In this document: positions 1-8,357 of the stretch, piece after piece
Position numbering within the stretch: the first letter of the stretch is position 1
Layout of the letters: each line of letters begins with the position of its first letter
Source of the DNA: Clostridiales bacterium
GTDB taxonomy: Bacteria; Bacillota; Clostridia; Christensenellales; Aristaeellaceae
Assembly (NCBI GenBank): GCA_015056325.1
Contig: SVGL01000020.1
Span: 1-38,338 of the forward strand
Direction of reading: 5' to 3'
DNA: 38,338 nt
The notes under the pieces: model-generated
Seen by the model: only the letters and a program-made list of their open reading frames with translations
What the model was told of the DNA's origin: nothing
Database searches by the model: none
Translations under genes and position numbers: made by a program

Positions 1-867
1 ACCGGTCCCGCGCCCCGCAAGCGCGTCATGGTTGCCGCCCATATGGATGAGGTTGGCCTGATCGTTACCGGCCATGCCGAGGGCGGCTTCCTGAAGGTCA
101 ACCAGGCCGGCGGCATTGACCCCCGCGTGCTGATCTCCAAGCGCGTCCTGGTGGGCGATGACAACATCCCCGGCGTGATCGGCGCGGTGGCGATCCACCT
201 GCAGTCCGCCGCTGACCGTGCCCGTGTGATGGGCTACCGCGACATCACTGTGGACATCGGCGCCAAGGATAAGGCCGAGGCGGAGCGCAAGGCGCCCATC
301 GGCACCTACATCAGCTTTGATACCCCCTATGTGGAGTACGGCGACGGCTTCGCCTGCGGCAAGGCCTTCGACGACCGCGTAGGCTGCTGGACGATCCTCC
401 GTCTGCTGGAGGAGGAGCTGCCCTGCGACCTGATTGCGGCCTTCGTCTCTGAGGAGGAAGTGGGCTGCCGCGGCGCTTCCGGCGCTGCCTTCTCCCAGGA
501 GCCGGATATCGGCATCGTTCTGGAAGGCACCACCTGCAATGATCTGGGCAAGATCCCCGAGGTGGCGCAGGTTTGCCAGGCCGGCAAGGGCGTGGCCGTG
601 TCCTTCATGGACGGCGCCTCCATCGCCAATCGCGACCTGTTCAAGAAGGCCCTCGAAGTCGGCGAGAAGGAAGGCATCGCCCATCAGGTGAAGGGCTCCG
701 TCTCCGGCGGCAACGACGGCGGCGCCATCCAGCGTGCCCGCGAAGGCGTGCCGGTGGTGGTGCTCTCCGTGCCCTGCCGCTACATTCACAGCCCGTCTAC
801 TGTTGTGAAGCTGAGCGACGTTGAGGCTCAGTTTGAGCTGTGCCGCGCGCTGCTGAGGACGTTTTGA
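1..867 (+). CDS. M42 family metallo-aminopeptidase, 5' truncated
   Basis: The reading frame is open from the first base of the window, so the N-terminus lies outside it; the 288 visible residues are most of the usual 330-350. Family marks are the AHMDEVG box (metal-binding His at bases 40-42), a KAFDDRVG box with the bridging Asp, the EEEVGCRG box with catalytic and metal Glu residues, the IVLEGT strand, and RYIHSP near the C-terminus with the last metal His at 787-789. M42 enzymes are cytoplasmic two-metal aminopeptidases that form large tetrahedral particles and trim peptides. Here the position before GT is Glu rather than the Asp seen in the next gene, which in this family often accompanies a different substrate preference. 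A second M42 gene follows on the same strand, so the two probably serve peptide breakdown together, possibly as a mixed complex (inference). Confidence 0.93.
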   Translation, partial: TGPAPRKRVMVAAHMDEVGLIVTGHAEGGFLKVNQAGGIDPRVLISKRVLVGDDNIPGVIGAVAIHLQSAADRARVMGYRDITVDIGAKDKAEAERKAPIGTYISFDTPYVEYGDGFACGKAFDDRVGCWTILRLLEEELPCDLIAAFVSEEEVGCRGASGAAFSQEPDIGIVLEGTTCNDLGKIPEVAQVCQAGKGVAVSFMDGASIANRDLFKKALEVGEKEGIAHQVKGSVSGGNDGGAIQRAREGVPVVVLSVPCRYIHSPSTVVKLSDVEAQFELCRALLRTF

Positions 868-878
868 CCAGGAGCGCT

Positions 879-941
879 GCCCCTGGACCCTGACAGGGGC
901 TAACGCCGCCCCTGCACCTGCGCAAGGGTCTTCAACCCTTG
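879..941. repeat. Two intergenic stem-loops of a likely dispersed repeat
   Basis: A 7-bp perfect stem GCCCCTG/CAGGGGC (879-885 with 894-900) is followed by a second 7-bp stem CAAGGGT/ACCCTTG (923-929 with 935-941). No T-run follows, so neither is a convincing terminator. The wording resembles GC-rich repeats often found between genes of gut Clostridia (recollection, not a search). The DNA after it (949-976) shares two 11-base words with 9610-9691. Confidence 0.55.
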
Positions 942-1021
942 ACCCTTTTCGCGATTGAGTTGAGCGTCCGCGCTCGGCTGCCCTCGCGTGAAGGCTGAGA
1001 GATGAAAAGGAGTGTACATAT

Positions 1022-2002
1022 ATGTTTGAACTGCTGAAGAAGGTGCTCTCTCCCGTTGGCCCCTCCGGCCTGGAAGCGCCTGTTGCTGAACTCATCCGCG
1101 AGGAGATCGCGGCTTATGTCGATACCATTGAGGTGGACGCAATGGGCAACCTGATCGCCACCAAGCTGGGCAAGGCGGAAAACCCCAAGAAGGTCATGCT
1201 TTCCGCCCACATGGACCACATCGGCTACATCGTCACCGGCTTTGAGAAGGAAGGCTTCCTGCGCGTGACCAACGTGGGCGGCATCGGCGTGATCAACAGC
1301 TACAACCGCCATGTGGTGTTCCAGAATGGCGTGCACGGCGTGGTTGTGGCCCAGCCCGTGCAGGGCCAGCCTGCGCTGAAGGATCTCTTCGTGGACATCG
1401 GCGCTCAGGACAAGGACGAGGCCAAGGCCAAGGTTCAGCTGGGTGATGTGTGCGTCTACGCCAACGATTGCTTCCGCCTGGGCGAGAACCGCGTGTCCGC
1501 CCCTGCGATGGATGACCGCTGCGCTTGTGCCCTGCTGGCGAAGCTGCTGCAGACCGTGGGCGAGACCCAGGATACCATCATTGCCGTCTTCTCCGTGCAG
1601 GAGGAGGTCGGCTGCCGCGGCGCGAAGGTGGCTTCCTTCGCCAAGGCGCCCGACATCGGCATCGCGCTGGACGTCACCGGCTGGGGCGACACCCCCGGCA
1701 CCAGCATCCCCGAGATCAAGCTGGGCGAAGGTATTGCCGTGAAGGTCATGGACCGCGCCAGCATCTCCAACCCCGCTCTGCGCGAGGAGCTCATCGCCTG
1801 CGGTGAGAAGGCCGGCGTGAAGACCCAGCGTGAAGTGCTGCCCTACGGCGGTACTGATGCCGGCGCCATGCAGACGAGCCGCGGCGGCATCCCGGTGTGC
1901 ACGCTGTCCATTCCCTGCCGTTATGTCCATAGCGCCTGCGAAGTCATCGACATGCGCGATATGGACGCCGGCCTGAAGCTTCTGCAGACCTATTTTGCCT
2001 GA
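1022..2002 (+). CDS. M42 family metallo-aminopeptidase
   Basis: This 326-residue protein has the full M42 layout: an N-terminal helix with SPSGLE-like PVGPSGLE, the HxD metal box AHMDHIG (about residues 61-67), a PDZ-like insertion in the middle, the bridging Asp in APAMDDR, the Glu pair in QEEVGCRG, the Asp in ALDVTG, and the final His in RYVHS. All metal and catalytic positions expected of an active cobalt/zinc aminopeptidase are therefore present. The start is supported by AAAAGGAG at 1005-1011, about ten bases upstream. It differs clearly from the first M42 copy (AHMDH against AHMDE, Asp against Glu at the fourth ligand), so this is an old paralogue pair rather than a fresh duplication. 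Codon choice is strongly biased, suggesting good expression. Likely role: cytoplasmic peptide turnover in a peptide-fermenting cell (inference). Confidence 0.95.
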   Translation: MFELLKKVLSPVGPSGLEAPVAELIREEIAAYVDTIEVDAMGNLIATKLGKAENPKKVMLSAHMDHIGYIVTGFEKEGFLRVTNVGGIGVINSYNRHVVFQNGVHGVVVAQPVQGQPALKDLFVDIGAQDKDEAKAKVQLGDVCVYANDCFRLGENRVSAPAMDDRCACALLAKLLQTVGETQDTIIAVFSVQEEVGCRGAKVASFAKAPDIGIALDVTGWGDTPGTSIPEIKLGEGIAVKVMDRASISNPALREELIACGEKAGVKTQREVLPYGGTDAGAMQTSRGGIPVCTLSIPCRYVHSACEVIDMRDMDAGLKLLQTYFA

Positions 2003-2330
2003 ACTCCCTCAGTCATCGCGCAAGCGCGATGCCAGCTCCCTCGAGAGGGAGCCTGAGTAACTGAGCCTCCCCCTTTAAGGTCGGGCTGTAGCCCGACGAG
2101 CGACAGCCAATGTTGGCATTGGCAGAGTGAAGCCTGAAGCTGCTGTTGGGCAGATTCAGGCCGTACCAGGGGAGGTGACCTCGCATGTGCGAGGTCGGAG
2201 GGGTTGGTAAAGAACCCACACAGCGGGGAGGAGCCACGCCGCTTCTCCCCGCGTTTGTTGGGGCAGCCAAACGTCTGCGAGGCCGCTTTGCTCCCCCAGC
2301 AAGCACAAATGATAACAATCCCCGAACCGA
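2003..2330. repeat. Stem-loop-rich intergenic element (seven hairpins)
   Basis: This is the only gene-less stretch over 300 bases. It carries a run of perfect short hairpins: 2014-2031 (7 bp, CAAG loop), 2035-2052 (GCTCCCTC/GAGGGAGC), 2080-2097 (GTCGGGC/GCCCGAC), 2106-2123 (GCCAATG/CATTGGC), 2177-2196 (GACCTCGCA/TGCGAGGTC, 9 bp), 2223-2252 (GCGGGGAG/CTCCCCGC) and 2252-2273 (CGTTTG/CAAACG). The opening ACTCCCTCAGTCA with the CTCCCTC hairpin matches my recollection of abundant dispersed intergenic elements in gut Clostridia. None has a T-run, so it is not a plain terminator set. It may be a MITE-like repeat or a structured untranslated region ahead of the gene at 2349. The open frames crossing it have no ribosome site and no recognisable protein. 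Confidence 0.7.
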
Positions 2331-2348
2331 CCATGGGAGGTTTCCCTG

Positions 2349-4484
2349 ATGATCGCATTCCTGTACCTCGCGGCGTACATCTTCTGCGGACTTTGCATCG
2401 TCCGCTTCCTGCTGCCGCGGCAATCTGTTCTGACCCGCGTATGGCTCGGCGCATCCCTCGGCCTGCTGCTGCTGATGTGGCTGCCGGCCCTGCTGGCCTT
2501 TGCGGTGAAATTCTCCATGACGGGTCACCTGCTGGCGCTGATTTCCCTGGCTGGGCTGACCGTGGGAACGTACTTCCTGCGGGATAAATCTCCCGTGCGC
2601 ACCTGGGACAAAGACGAATCCCGCCTCGCCATCCAGATGGCCATCGTCGTGCTGCCCCTGACGGTGCTGTCCGCCTGGCTGCAGTACACCCATAACGTCC
2701 GCATTATGGCGGATGGCTCCTGGTGGGTCGGGCAGTCCACCTACGGAGATCTGGCGATGCACATGAGCTTCGTCACCTCGTTGAAGAATGCCGCCTTCCC
2801 GCCGGATTACTCGCTCTTCCCCGGCATGCAGCTCAGCTACCCCTTCCTGATGGACAGCCTCAGCACCAGCTTCTACCTGTTCGGCTGGAGCCTGCAGGCA
2901 GCGCTGGCTGTTCCCGGCACGTTGATGATGGCGCTATGCTACATGGGCGTGATGTGCCTGGCGCGGGAGATGACCGCGGGCAGGAAGACCATCATCCTGG
3001 CTGCACTGCTGTTCTTCCTCAACGGCGGATTGGGCTTTCTCTACGATTTCGACCTGGCCGGCGGCGCGGAGTACGACGGCACGCTCACCCTGTGGACGCG
3101 CATCGAAGCCATCCTCGACGGCTATTACATGACCCCCACCAACCAGCCCACGCCTAATAATCTGCGCTGGTCGAACGTCATTGCCGACCTGATGCTGCCC
3201 CAGCGGACGCTGCTGGGCGGCTGGTGCATGGTGATTCCGTGCTTCTACCTCTTATGGACGGCCTTCAGTGAGAAGGCGGAGAAGTCCCTCCGAAGTGTCG
3301 TGCTTCTGGGCGTCTGGGGCGGTGCGCTGCCGCTGATCCATACCCACTCCTTTGTGGCGTTGGCGCTTTGCTCCTTGGGGATGCTGGTGTATGACATGAT
3401 TCACCGAGCGGATCGACTGCCCCTGCTGCTGCGCTATGTGATCTACGGCGGCATCGCTTGCATCCTGAGCGTACCCCAGCTCTTCGGATTCACCTTCAAC
3501 CAGGTGTTCCAGGAGGGCATGGAGGGCGCCAGCAACTCCTTCATCCAGCTGTGGTTCAACTGGGTCAACTCTGCCGACGGCACTTTCTCCGGCATGATCG
3601 ACGGCTATGGCTGGTTCTATGTCAAGAACATCGGCCTGCCTTTTATCATTCTGGTGCTGGCGCTGTTTGAGAAGAACGGCAAGTGGCGGCGGATCTTCGC
3701 CGGGGCGCTGCCGATCATTCTGGCAGGGGAGTTCATCCGCTTCCAGCCCAATATCTACGATAACAACAAGCTGCTGTACCTGGCGTGGCTGCTGTGCTGC
3801 ATGATCGTTGCGGACTGGTGTGCAGTGCTGTGGCGCAAGCTGAAGGAGTTCCGTGCCCGTCCCGTGATTGCGGCGCTGGCGGCGGTGACCTTCTTCCTCT
3901 CTGCCGGGCTGACGCTGTGGCGCGAGGCCGTCAGCGAGTACCAGGCCTTCTCCGCCGGTGCGGTGGAGGTGGGCGAGTACGTCCGCGACAATACTGAGGA
4001 GGACGCCACCTTCATGACCGGCGTCCACCACCTGAACCCGGTGGCCTCCATCGGTGGGCGGAGCATCGTCTGCGGCCCCGATCTGTGGCTGTACTACCAC
4101 GGCCTGGACACCGCCGAGCGCCAGCGGGATATTGCAGCCTTCTACAGTGATCCGGCAGGCTGTCAGGTTATCCTGGAGAAGTATGGGGTAGATTACATCG
4201 TCATCTCCAGCTACGAACGCAATGATTATTGCGGCATGCCTGGCGATTGGGAGCGCATGAGCGTCGCCCAGTACGAGTGGTGCCGGGATGAGATCGTCCG
4301 ATGCGGCCTGGCTTCCGCAGAGGCGGTGCTGCAGGAGTACCCCTATCTGACGGCGCAGGATCGCCAGCTGCTGCAACGGGTGAGGAGCATCCGACAGAAG
4401 GAAATGGTGGAGCGGCTGAATGCCCTCTACCCTGTGGTGTTCCAGAATGGGGAGGCCGCGATCTGGAAGGTGGCGGAGAAGTAA
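2349..4484 (+). CDS. Multi-pass membrane protein, GT-C glycosyltransferase-like
   Basis: This is a 711-residue polytopic membrane protein. The N-terminal two thirds alternate hydrophobic segments from residue 2 onward; an acidic YGDLAMHM motif at about 130-138 sits in the first long loop, followed by FPG and YPF(L)MD motifs. An early Asp-containing loop plus many membrane helices and a soluble C-terminal domain (about 515-711, with YGVDYIVIS) is the plan of GT-C lipid-phosphosugar transferases and YfhO/PMT-like proteins. The donor and acceptor cannot be told. GGGAGG at 2335-2340 sets the start. It heads a unit in which the next gene starts on its stop codon (TAATG at 4482-4486). The likely role is transfer of a sugar to an exported polymer or protein at the outer face of the membrane (inference). 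Confidence 0.7.
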   Translation: MIAFLYLAAYIFCGLCIVRFLLPRQSVLTRVWLGASLGLLLLMWLPALLAFAVKFSMTGHLLALISLAGLTVGTYFLRDKSPVRTWDKDESRLAIQMAIVVLPLTVLSAWLQYTHNVRIMADGSWWVGQSTYGDLAMHMSFVTSLKNAAFPPDYSLFPGMQLSYPFLMDSLSTSFYLFGWSLQAALAVPGTLMMALCYMGVMCLAREMTAGRKTIILAALLFFLNGGLGFLYDFDLAGGAEYDGTLTLWTRIEAILDGYYMTPTNQPTPNNLRWSNVIADLMLPQRTLLGGWCMVIPCFYLLWTAFSEKAEKSLRSVVLLGVWGGALPLIHTHSFVALALCSLGMLVYDMIHRADRLPLLLRYVIYGGIACILSVPQLFGFTFNQVFQEGMEGASNSFIQLWFNWVNSADGTFSGMIDGYGWFYVKNIGLPFIILVLALFEKNGKWRRIFAGALPIILAGEFIRFQPNIYDNNKLLYLAWLLCCMIVADWCAVLWRKLKEFRARPVIAALAAVTFFLSAGLTLWREAVSEYQAFSAGAVEVGEYVRDNTEEDATFMTGVHHLNPVASIGGRSIVCGPDLWLYYHGLDTAERQRDIAAFYSDPAGCQVILEKYGVDYIVISSYERNDYCGMPGDWERMSVAQYEWCRDEIVRCGLASAEAVLQEYPYLTAQDRQLLQRVRSIRQKEMVERLNALYPVVFQNGEAAIWKVAEK

Positions 4485-4705
4485 TGGAAAGACTGCTGCG
4501 CTACTCCGCCGAGCATGAACGGGTCATCCGACTGATGCTGATGGACGAGGCGGGCAACCTCTCCCAGGTGAACGCCCGCATCCTCCGCTATGACGCGGAC
4601 ACGGTGGACTTTATCACCACCCGCTCGCCCAGGACGGTGACTGTGCCGAGGTCGGACATCCTGGCCATCGACTTCCGCAAGGGCGACGATGGACAGGTGC
4701 TATGA
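4484..4705 (+). CDS. Small protein of unknown function (73 aa)
   Basis: The ATG overlaps the stop of the membrane protein gene (TAATG), so the two are probably translationally coupled; a longer open frame beginning at 4301 would lie inside the upstream gene and is rejected. The product starts MERLLRYSAEHE and is soluble, with an alternating beta-like pattern (RVIRLMLMDEAG, DTVDFITT, VTVPRSDILAIDF) that could form a small barrel similar to WYL or Lsm-type folds. That fold is only a guess. I do not recognise the family by name. It sits between a GT-C-like protein and a DUF1294 protein. Confidence 0.75.
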   Translation: MERLLRYSAEHERVIRLMLMDEAGNLSQVNARILRYDADTVDFITTRSPRTVTVPRSDILAIDFRKGDDGQVL

Positions 4706-4741
4706 AATTCGGAATGATGAATGTGTGTGGGAGGATTGTGC

Positions 4742-5014
4742 ATGCTGATTGCGATTTGTCTGATTCTGCTGCTGATGAATCTGCTGGCCTTTGCCTTGAT
4801 GGGCATTGATAAGGCCAAGGCGAAGGCTGGTGCCTGGCGCATTCCGGAGAAGACGCTGTTCCTGGTGACGGCGCTGTTCGGGGGCCTTGGTGGCACGGCG
4901 GGGATGTATTTCTTCCGCCACAAGACCAAGCACTGGTACTTTAAATATGGCTTTCCGGCGCTGCTGCTGGTGCAGCTTGTGCTGCTGACGGTCATTCTCC
5001 CAAAGCTGCTGTAA
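4742..5014 (+). CDS. DUF1294 family membrane protein
   Basis: A 90-residue protein with an N-terminal membrane helix (MLIAICLILLLMNLLAFALM), the family signature IDK-A----WRIPE, a glycine-rich second helix (FGGLGGTAGMYFFRHKT) and a third hydrophobic helix at the C-terminus. This pattern is DUF1294, a small integral membrane family without known function; in some proteins it is fused to a cold-shock domain. The ATG at 4721 is in frame, but GGGAGG at 4729-4734 lies after it and is correctly spaced (7 bases) from 4742, so 4742 is chosen. It lies 18 bases before rarA. Confidence 0.88.
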   Translation: MLIAICLILLLMNLLAFALMGIDKAKAKAGAWRIPEKTLFLVTALFGGLGGTAGMYFFRHKTKHWYFKYGFPALLLVQLVLLTVILPKLL

Positions 5015-5032
5015 CACAAAGGATGGTCACTG

Positions 5033-6334
5033 ATGACTGATTTGTTCTCCATGGAGGAAAGCGCGCCTCTGGCTGACCGGATGCGTCCGCGGGATCTGTC
5101 CGAGTTCATCGGGCAGGAGCACCTGGTGGGTCCCGGCCGGCTTCTTCGCCGTGCCATCGAGGCGGATCGGCTGACTTCCTCCATCTTTTTCGGGCCGCCC
5201 GGCTGCGGCAAGACCACCCTCGCATCCATCATTGCGGGGGCGACGAAGGCTGCCTTCGTTCAGCTGAATGCGGTCACCAGCGGTGTGTCCGACGTGCGTG
5301 ATGTGATCAAATCCGCCCAGGAGCGCCGCACCCTTTATGGGCAACCGACCTACCTGCTGCTGGACGAGTGTCATCGCTGGTCCAAGGCACAGAGCGATTC
5401 CATTCTGCCTGCCATTGAGCGGGGCACCATCCGCTTCATCGGTTCCACCACGGAGAACCCCATGATCGCCATGACGCCGGCTATCGTCAGCCGGTGCCGG
5501 GTGTTCCAGTTCCAGCCGCTGAATGAAGGCCATGTCATCACCGCGATGAGGCGCGCCCTGGCAGACAAGGAGCGGGGCTACGGCACGCTCAACGTCCGCA
5601 TGGATGAGGATGCCCTCAAGCACATCGCCCGCATTGCCGGCGGCGACACCCGTGCAGCCCTGGGCGCGGTGGAGCTGGCCGTGCTGACCACCCCGGCAGG
5701 GGAGGATGGCGTCATCCACGTGGACCTGGCTGTGGCGGAGGAAAGCATCCAGAAACCCATGCTGCGCTGTGACGAGAGCCTGTATTACGACATGCTCAGC
5801 GCCTTCTGCAAGTCCTTGCGCGGCTCGGACAGCGACGCCGCCCTGGCATGGTTTGCCCGGCTGATTTATGCCGGCGTGGATCCGCGCATCATCTGCCGCC
5901 GGGTTATCGCCCATGCCTCGGAGGACGTGGGCCAGGCGAACCCGATGGTGATGCTTCAGGCTCAGGCGGCTGCGGCGGATCTGGAATTCGTCGGCATGCC
6001 GGAAGCGCGGCTGCCCATCGCCCAGGCGATCATTGCCCTGTGCGAGAGTCCTAAGTCCAACAGCGTGTGCATGGCGGTGGACGCAGCCATGGCAGACGCG
6101 GAAAAGGGCGGCTACGGCCCGGTGCCCGTCCACCTGCGGGATACCCACTACGCCGGCCATGACCGCATCGGCTCCGGCGACGGCTACAAGTACCCTCACG
6201 ACTTCCCCGGCCACTGGGTCAAGCAGGAGTACATGCCCCCGGAGGTGCGCGGCAAGAAGTACTATAAGCCCACCGAGATGGGCCACGAAGCCACCATCCT
6301 CAAGAACCAGCAGGCAAGGGAGGGACGCAAGTGA
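5033..6334 (+). CDS. rarA: Replication-associated recombination protein A (RarA/MgsA, AAA+ ATPase)
   Basis: The 433-residue product has the standard RarA architecture: AAA+ domain with Walker A GPPGCGKTT at 54-62, Walker B LLLDECHR, sensor-1 region GSTTENP, an arginine-finger segment SRC, then the C-terminal tetramerisation region with ESPKSN, GYGPVPVHLRDTHY and YKYPHDFPGHWV, all typical. RarA acts at stalled replication forks with SSB and RecA and in bacteria of this group often maps near small envelope or cysteine-metabolism genes. The start is set by AAAGGA at 5018-5023. The stop overlaps the GTG start of the sensor kinase (GTGA at 6331-6334), indicating co-translation. Confidence 0.97.
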   Translation: MTDLFSMEESAPLADRMRPRDLSEFIGQEHLVGPGRLLRRAIEADRLTSSIFFGPPGCGKTTLASIIAGATKAAFVQLNAVTSGVSDVRDVIKSAQERRTLYGQPTYLLLDECHRWSKAQSDSILPAIERGTIRFIGSTTENPMIAMTPAIVSRCRVFQFQPLNEGHVITAMRRALADKERGYGTLNVRMDEDALKHIARIAGGDTRAALGAVELAVLTTPAGEDGVIHVDLAVAEESIQKPMLRCDESLYYDMLSAFCKSLRGSDSDAALAWFARLIYAGVDPRIICRRVIAHASEDVGQANPMVMLQAQAAAADLEFVGMPEARLPIAQAIIALCESPKSNSVCMAVDAAMADAEKGGYGPVPVHLRDTHYAGHDRIGSGDGYKYPHDFPGHWVKQEYMPPEVRGKKYYKPTEMGHEATILKNQQAREGRK

Positions 6335-7224
6335 AGCCCCTGAAAAAGCCTGTGTCCGTCCGCAAGGCGACGAACTATGCCATCGTGATCAACGCGCTTC
6401 AGATCGCGCTGATCCTGGTGATGCTGCTGGCGATCATCATCGTGCCGGAGATTGAGACCAGTTATCGCCTGCTGCTGACGCTGACCATCGTTGCCTCCCT
6501 GGTCATCGTCTGGGGGGCTGTGGTGGACATCCGCGAGGCGCTGCACACGCGTAAGCTCCTCACCCAGCTGGATGACATGGACGATACCATCGACGCCATG
6601 AGCCAGTTCAACAACACCTTGCGCGCCCAGCGGCACGACTTCCTCAATCATCTGCAGGTGGTGTACAGCCTGATCGAGATGGAGGAGTACCAGGAAGCAA
6701 ATGACTACATCGAGCAGGTGTACGGGCGGATCACCTCCGTCAGCCGGGTGGTGAAGACGGCCAATCCGGCGGTCAACGCACTGCTGATGGTTAAGACCGC
6801 CGCCTGCGAGAAAGCCGGCGTGCCGGTGGAGGTCTCCATCACCTCCAAGTGGGAGACCCTCGAAAACGCCATGCCTGACTGGGAAATGTGCAAGGTGCTC
6901 TCCAACCTGATCGACAACGCCATCGACGCCATGGAGCGCGTTCCGCAAGGGCAGCGCCGCCTCTTGATCGCCCTGGGCGAGAATGTCAGACAGTACACCT
7001 TCCTGGTGGAAAACACGGGCGAGAAGATCCCCGAGACCATCCGGGAGCACATCTTCATCCCCGGCTTTACCACCAAGGGCGATGGCCACGGCATGGGCCT
7101 GCACATTGTGCGGCGGACACTCCATGAGCGGGGCGGCGATATCCAGGTGGAAAGCGACGACAAGCATACCGTATTCAGCGGCTATGTGCCGAAAGTGAAC
7201 CTTCATACAGAACCCACTGCGTAA
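6331..7224 (+). CDS. Orphan sensor histidine kinase, Spo0B/CitA-like class
   Basis: A 297-residue kinase starting with GTG inside the rarA stop. It has two membrane helices (about 17-38 and 46-65) joined by only a few residues, so there is no extracellular sensor domain. A short coiled linker leads to an H-box of the Spo0B type, LRAQRHDFLNHLQ, with phospho-acceptor His102, then the ATPase domain: N-box NLIDNAIDA (192-200), G1 ENTG, a short lid and G2 GHGMGLHIV (252-260). This class includes CitA, DcuS, NatK and AgrC-like kinases. No response regulator lies in the window, so its partner is elsewhere. It may sense membrane state or a small lipophilic signal (inference). It is followed 13 bases later by a UroD-family gene. 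Confidence 0.92.
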   Translation: MKPLKKPVSVRKATNYAIVINALQIALILVMLLAIIIVPEIETSYRLLLTLTIVASLVIVWGAVVDIREALHTRKLLTQLDDMDDTIDAMSQFNNTLRAQRHDFLNHLQVVYSLIEMEEYQEANDYIEQVYGRITSVSRVVKTANPAVNALLMVKTAACEKAGVPVEVSITSKWETLENAMPDWEMCKVLSNLIDNAIDAMERVPQGQRRLLIALGENVRQYTFLVENTGEKIPETIREHIFIPGFTTKGDGHGMGLHIVRRTLHERGGDIQVESDDKHTVFSGYVPKVNLHTEPTA

Positions 7225-7237
7225 GGAGGACGACCCG

Positions 7238-8356
7238 ATGAAGCAACTTGACCTGGATATCGCCCAGTTCTGGAAGGACGATGAGCTGGCCCATAAGGAC
7301 AACTGCTTTTCTGCCGATGCGCCCCAGGCAGCGCTGGGCATCCGCATGAGCAACGAGTGCGTCTATGCTGAGCTCGGCGTGGAGGGACACCCGTGGGATG
7401 CGGTGGACCCTGTCCGCCAGGCGGAACTCAACAAACGTTACAACGACAAGGCGGAGAAGATTGTCGGCAAGCGCCTCCTGCAGGAGAGCTTCGACACGGT
7501 GAAATTTCCTGAGGTGAAGCGCATTGGCGATGTTTTCGGCAGCCGTTATGAGTACATCAACCATACCGAGTGGCTGCATCGCTGCGTCGAGACCCCTGAG
7601 GAGCTGGAGACGCTCCTGGACCGGGTGGATAAGCTGGACATCCGCTCCTTCATGCTGCCGGAAAACTGGGAGCGCGACGTCAAGCTCATCTATGAGGAGA
7701 CAGGCCGCCGTCCCAATCCTATGCGCCACATCCGCGGTCCGGTGACCCTGGCCTGCTCCCTGATGGGCGAGGAGAACTTCATTTTCCTCATCCTGGACGA
7801 GCCTGACCTGGCCAAGCGCTTCTCTGATACCATCAAGCGCGTTGTGATCGAGATGGGCGACGTCATGGACGTCGAGGCCGGCGTCAAGCCCGAGGAGCGC
7901 GGCAAGTACGGCTTCTCCTTCGCGGACGACAACTGCTGTCTGCTCAACCCGGAGATGTATGAGTTCTTCGGCTACCCCATCCTGCGGGACGTCTTCGCTC
8001 ACTTTGCCCCCGGCAAGAACGACCGCCGCTATCAGCACTCCGACAGCGCGATGGGCCACCTGCTGCCCATTCTGGGTCGCCTGGACTTTACAGGCGTGAA
8101 CTTTGGCCCCACGGTGCTGGTGCCGGAGATCCGCAAACATCTGCCCAACGCCCGCATTGACGGCTGTCTCTCGCCCCTTACCTTCATGCGCAACGAGGAG
8201 GAGGAAATCGTCGCTCAGGTCAGGCGCGACTGCGAGGCTGCCAAGGCCAATGGCCGCGGCCTGCGCGTTTTTACAGCCGGCTCCATCAACAACGGCAGCC
8301 TCCTGACCAGCATGCGCCTGGTGATGGCGACCATCCAGAATTACGGCAGGTACTGA
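7238..8356 (+). CDS. Uroporphyrinogen decarboxylase-fold protein (UroD/methyltransferase family)
   Basis: A 372-residue soluble protein with UroD-family features: RGPVTLACSLMGEENFIFLILDEP followed by a long helix and a C-terminal GRGLRVFTAGSINNGS strand. These match the non-haem branch of the family, which includes corrinoid-dependent methyltransferases and many uncharacterised anaerobe proteins. I do not see the N-terminal RxP motif of true haem-pathway UroD, and no haem or cobalamin genes are adjacent, so it should not be named hemE. The strong AAGGAGGA at 7223-7230 sets the start. It lies between a sensor kinase and a tyrosine phosphatase in one unit; its substrate is not predictable from context. 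Confidence 0.82.
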   Translation: MKQLDLDIAQFWKDDELAHKDNCFSADAPQAALGIRMSNECVYAELGVEGHPWDAVDPVRQAELNKRYNDKAEKIVGKRLLQESFDTVKFPEVKRIGDVFGSRYEYINHTEWLHRCVETPEELETLLDRVDKLDIRSFMLPENWERDVKLIYEETGRRPNPMRHIRGPVTLACSLMGEENFIFLILDEPDLAKRFSDTIKRVVIEMGDVMDVEAGVKPEERGKYGFSFADDNCCLLNPEMYEFFGYPILRDVFAHFAPGKNDRRYQHSDSAMGHLLPILGRLDFTGVNFGPTVLVPEIRKHLPNARIDGCLSPLTFMRNEEEEIVAQVRRDCEAAKANGRGLRVFTAGSINNGSLLTSMRLVMATIQNYGRY

Positions 8357-8357
8357 G

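Noticed and set aside
7238..8356. Haem pathway hemE
   Set aside because: The family match is to the wider UroD/methyltransferase group; haem-specific motif and haem neighbours are absent.
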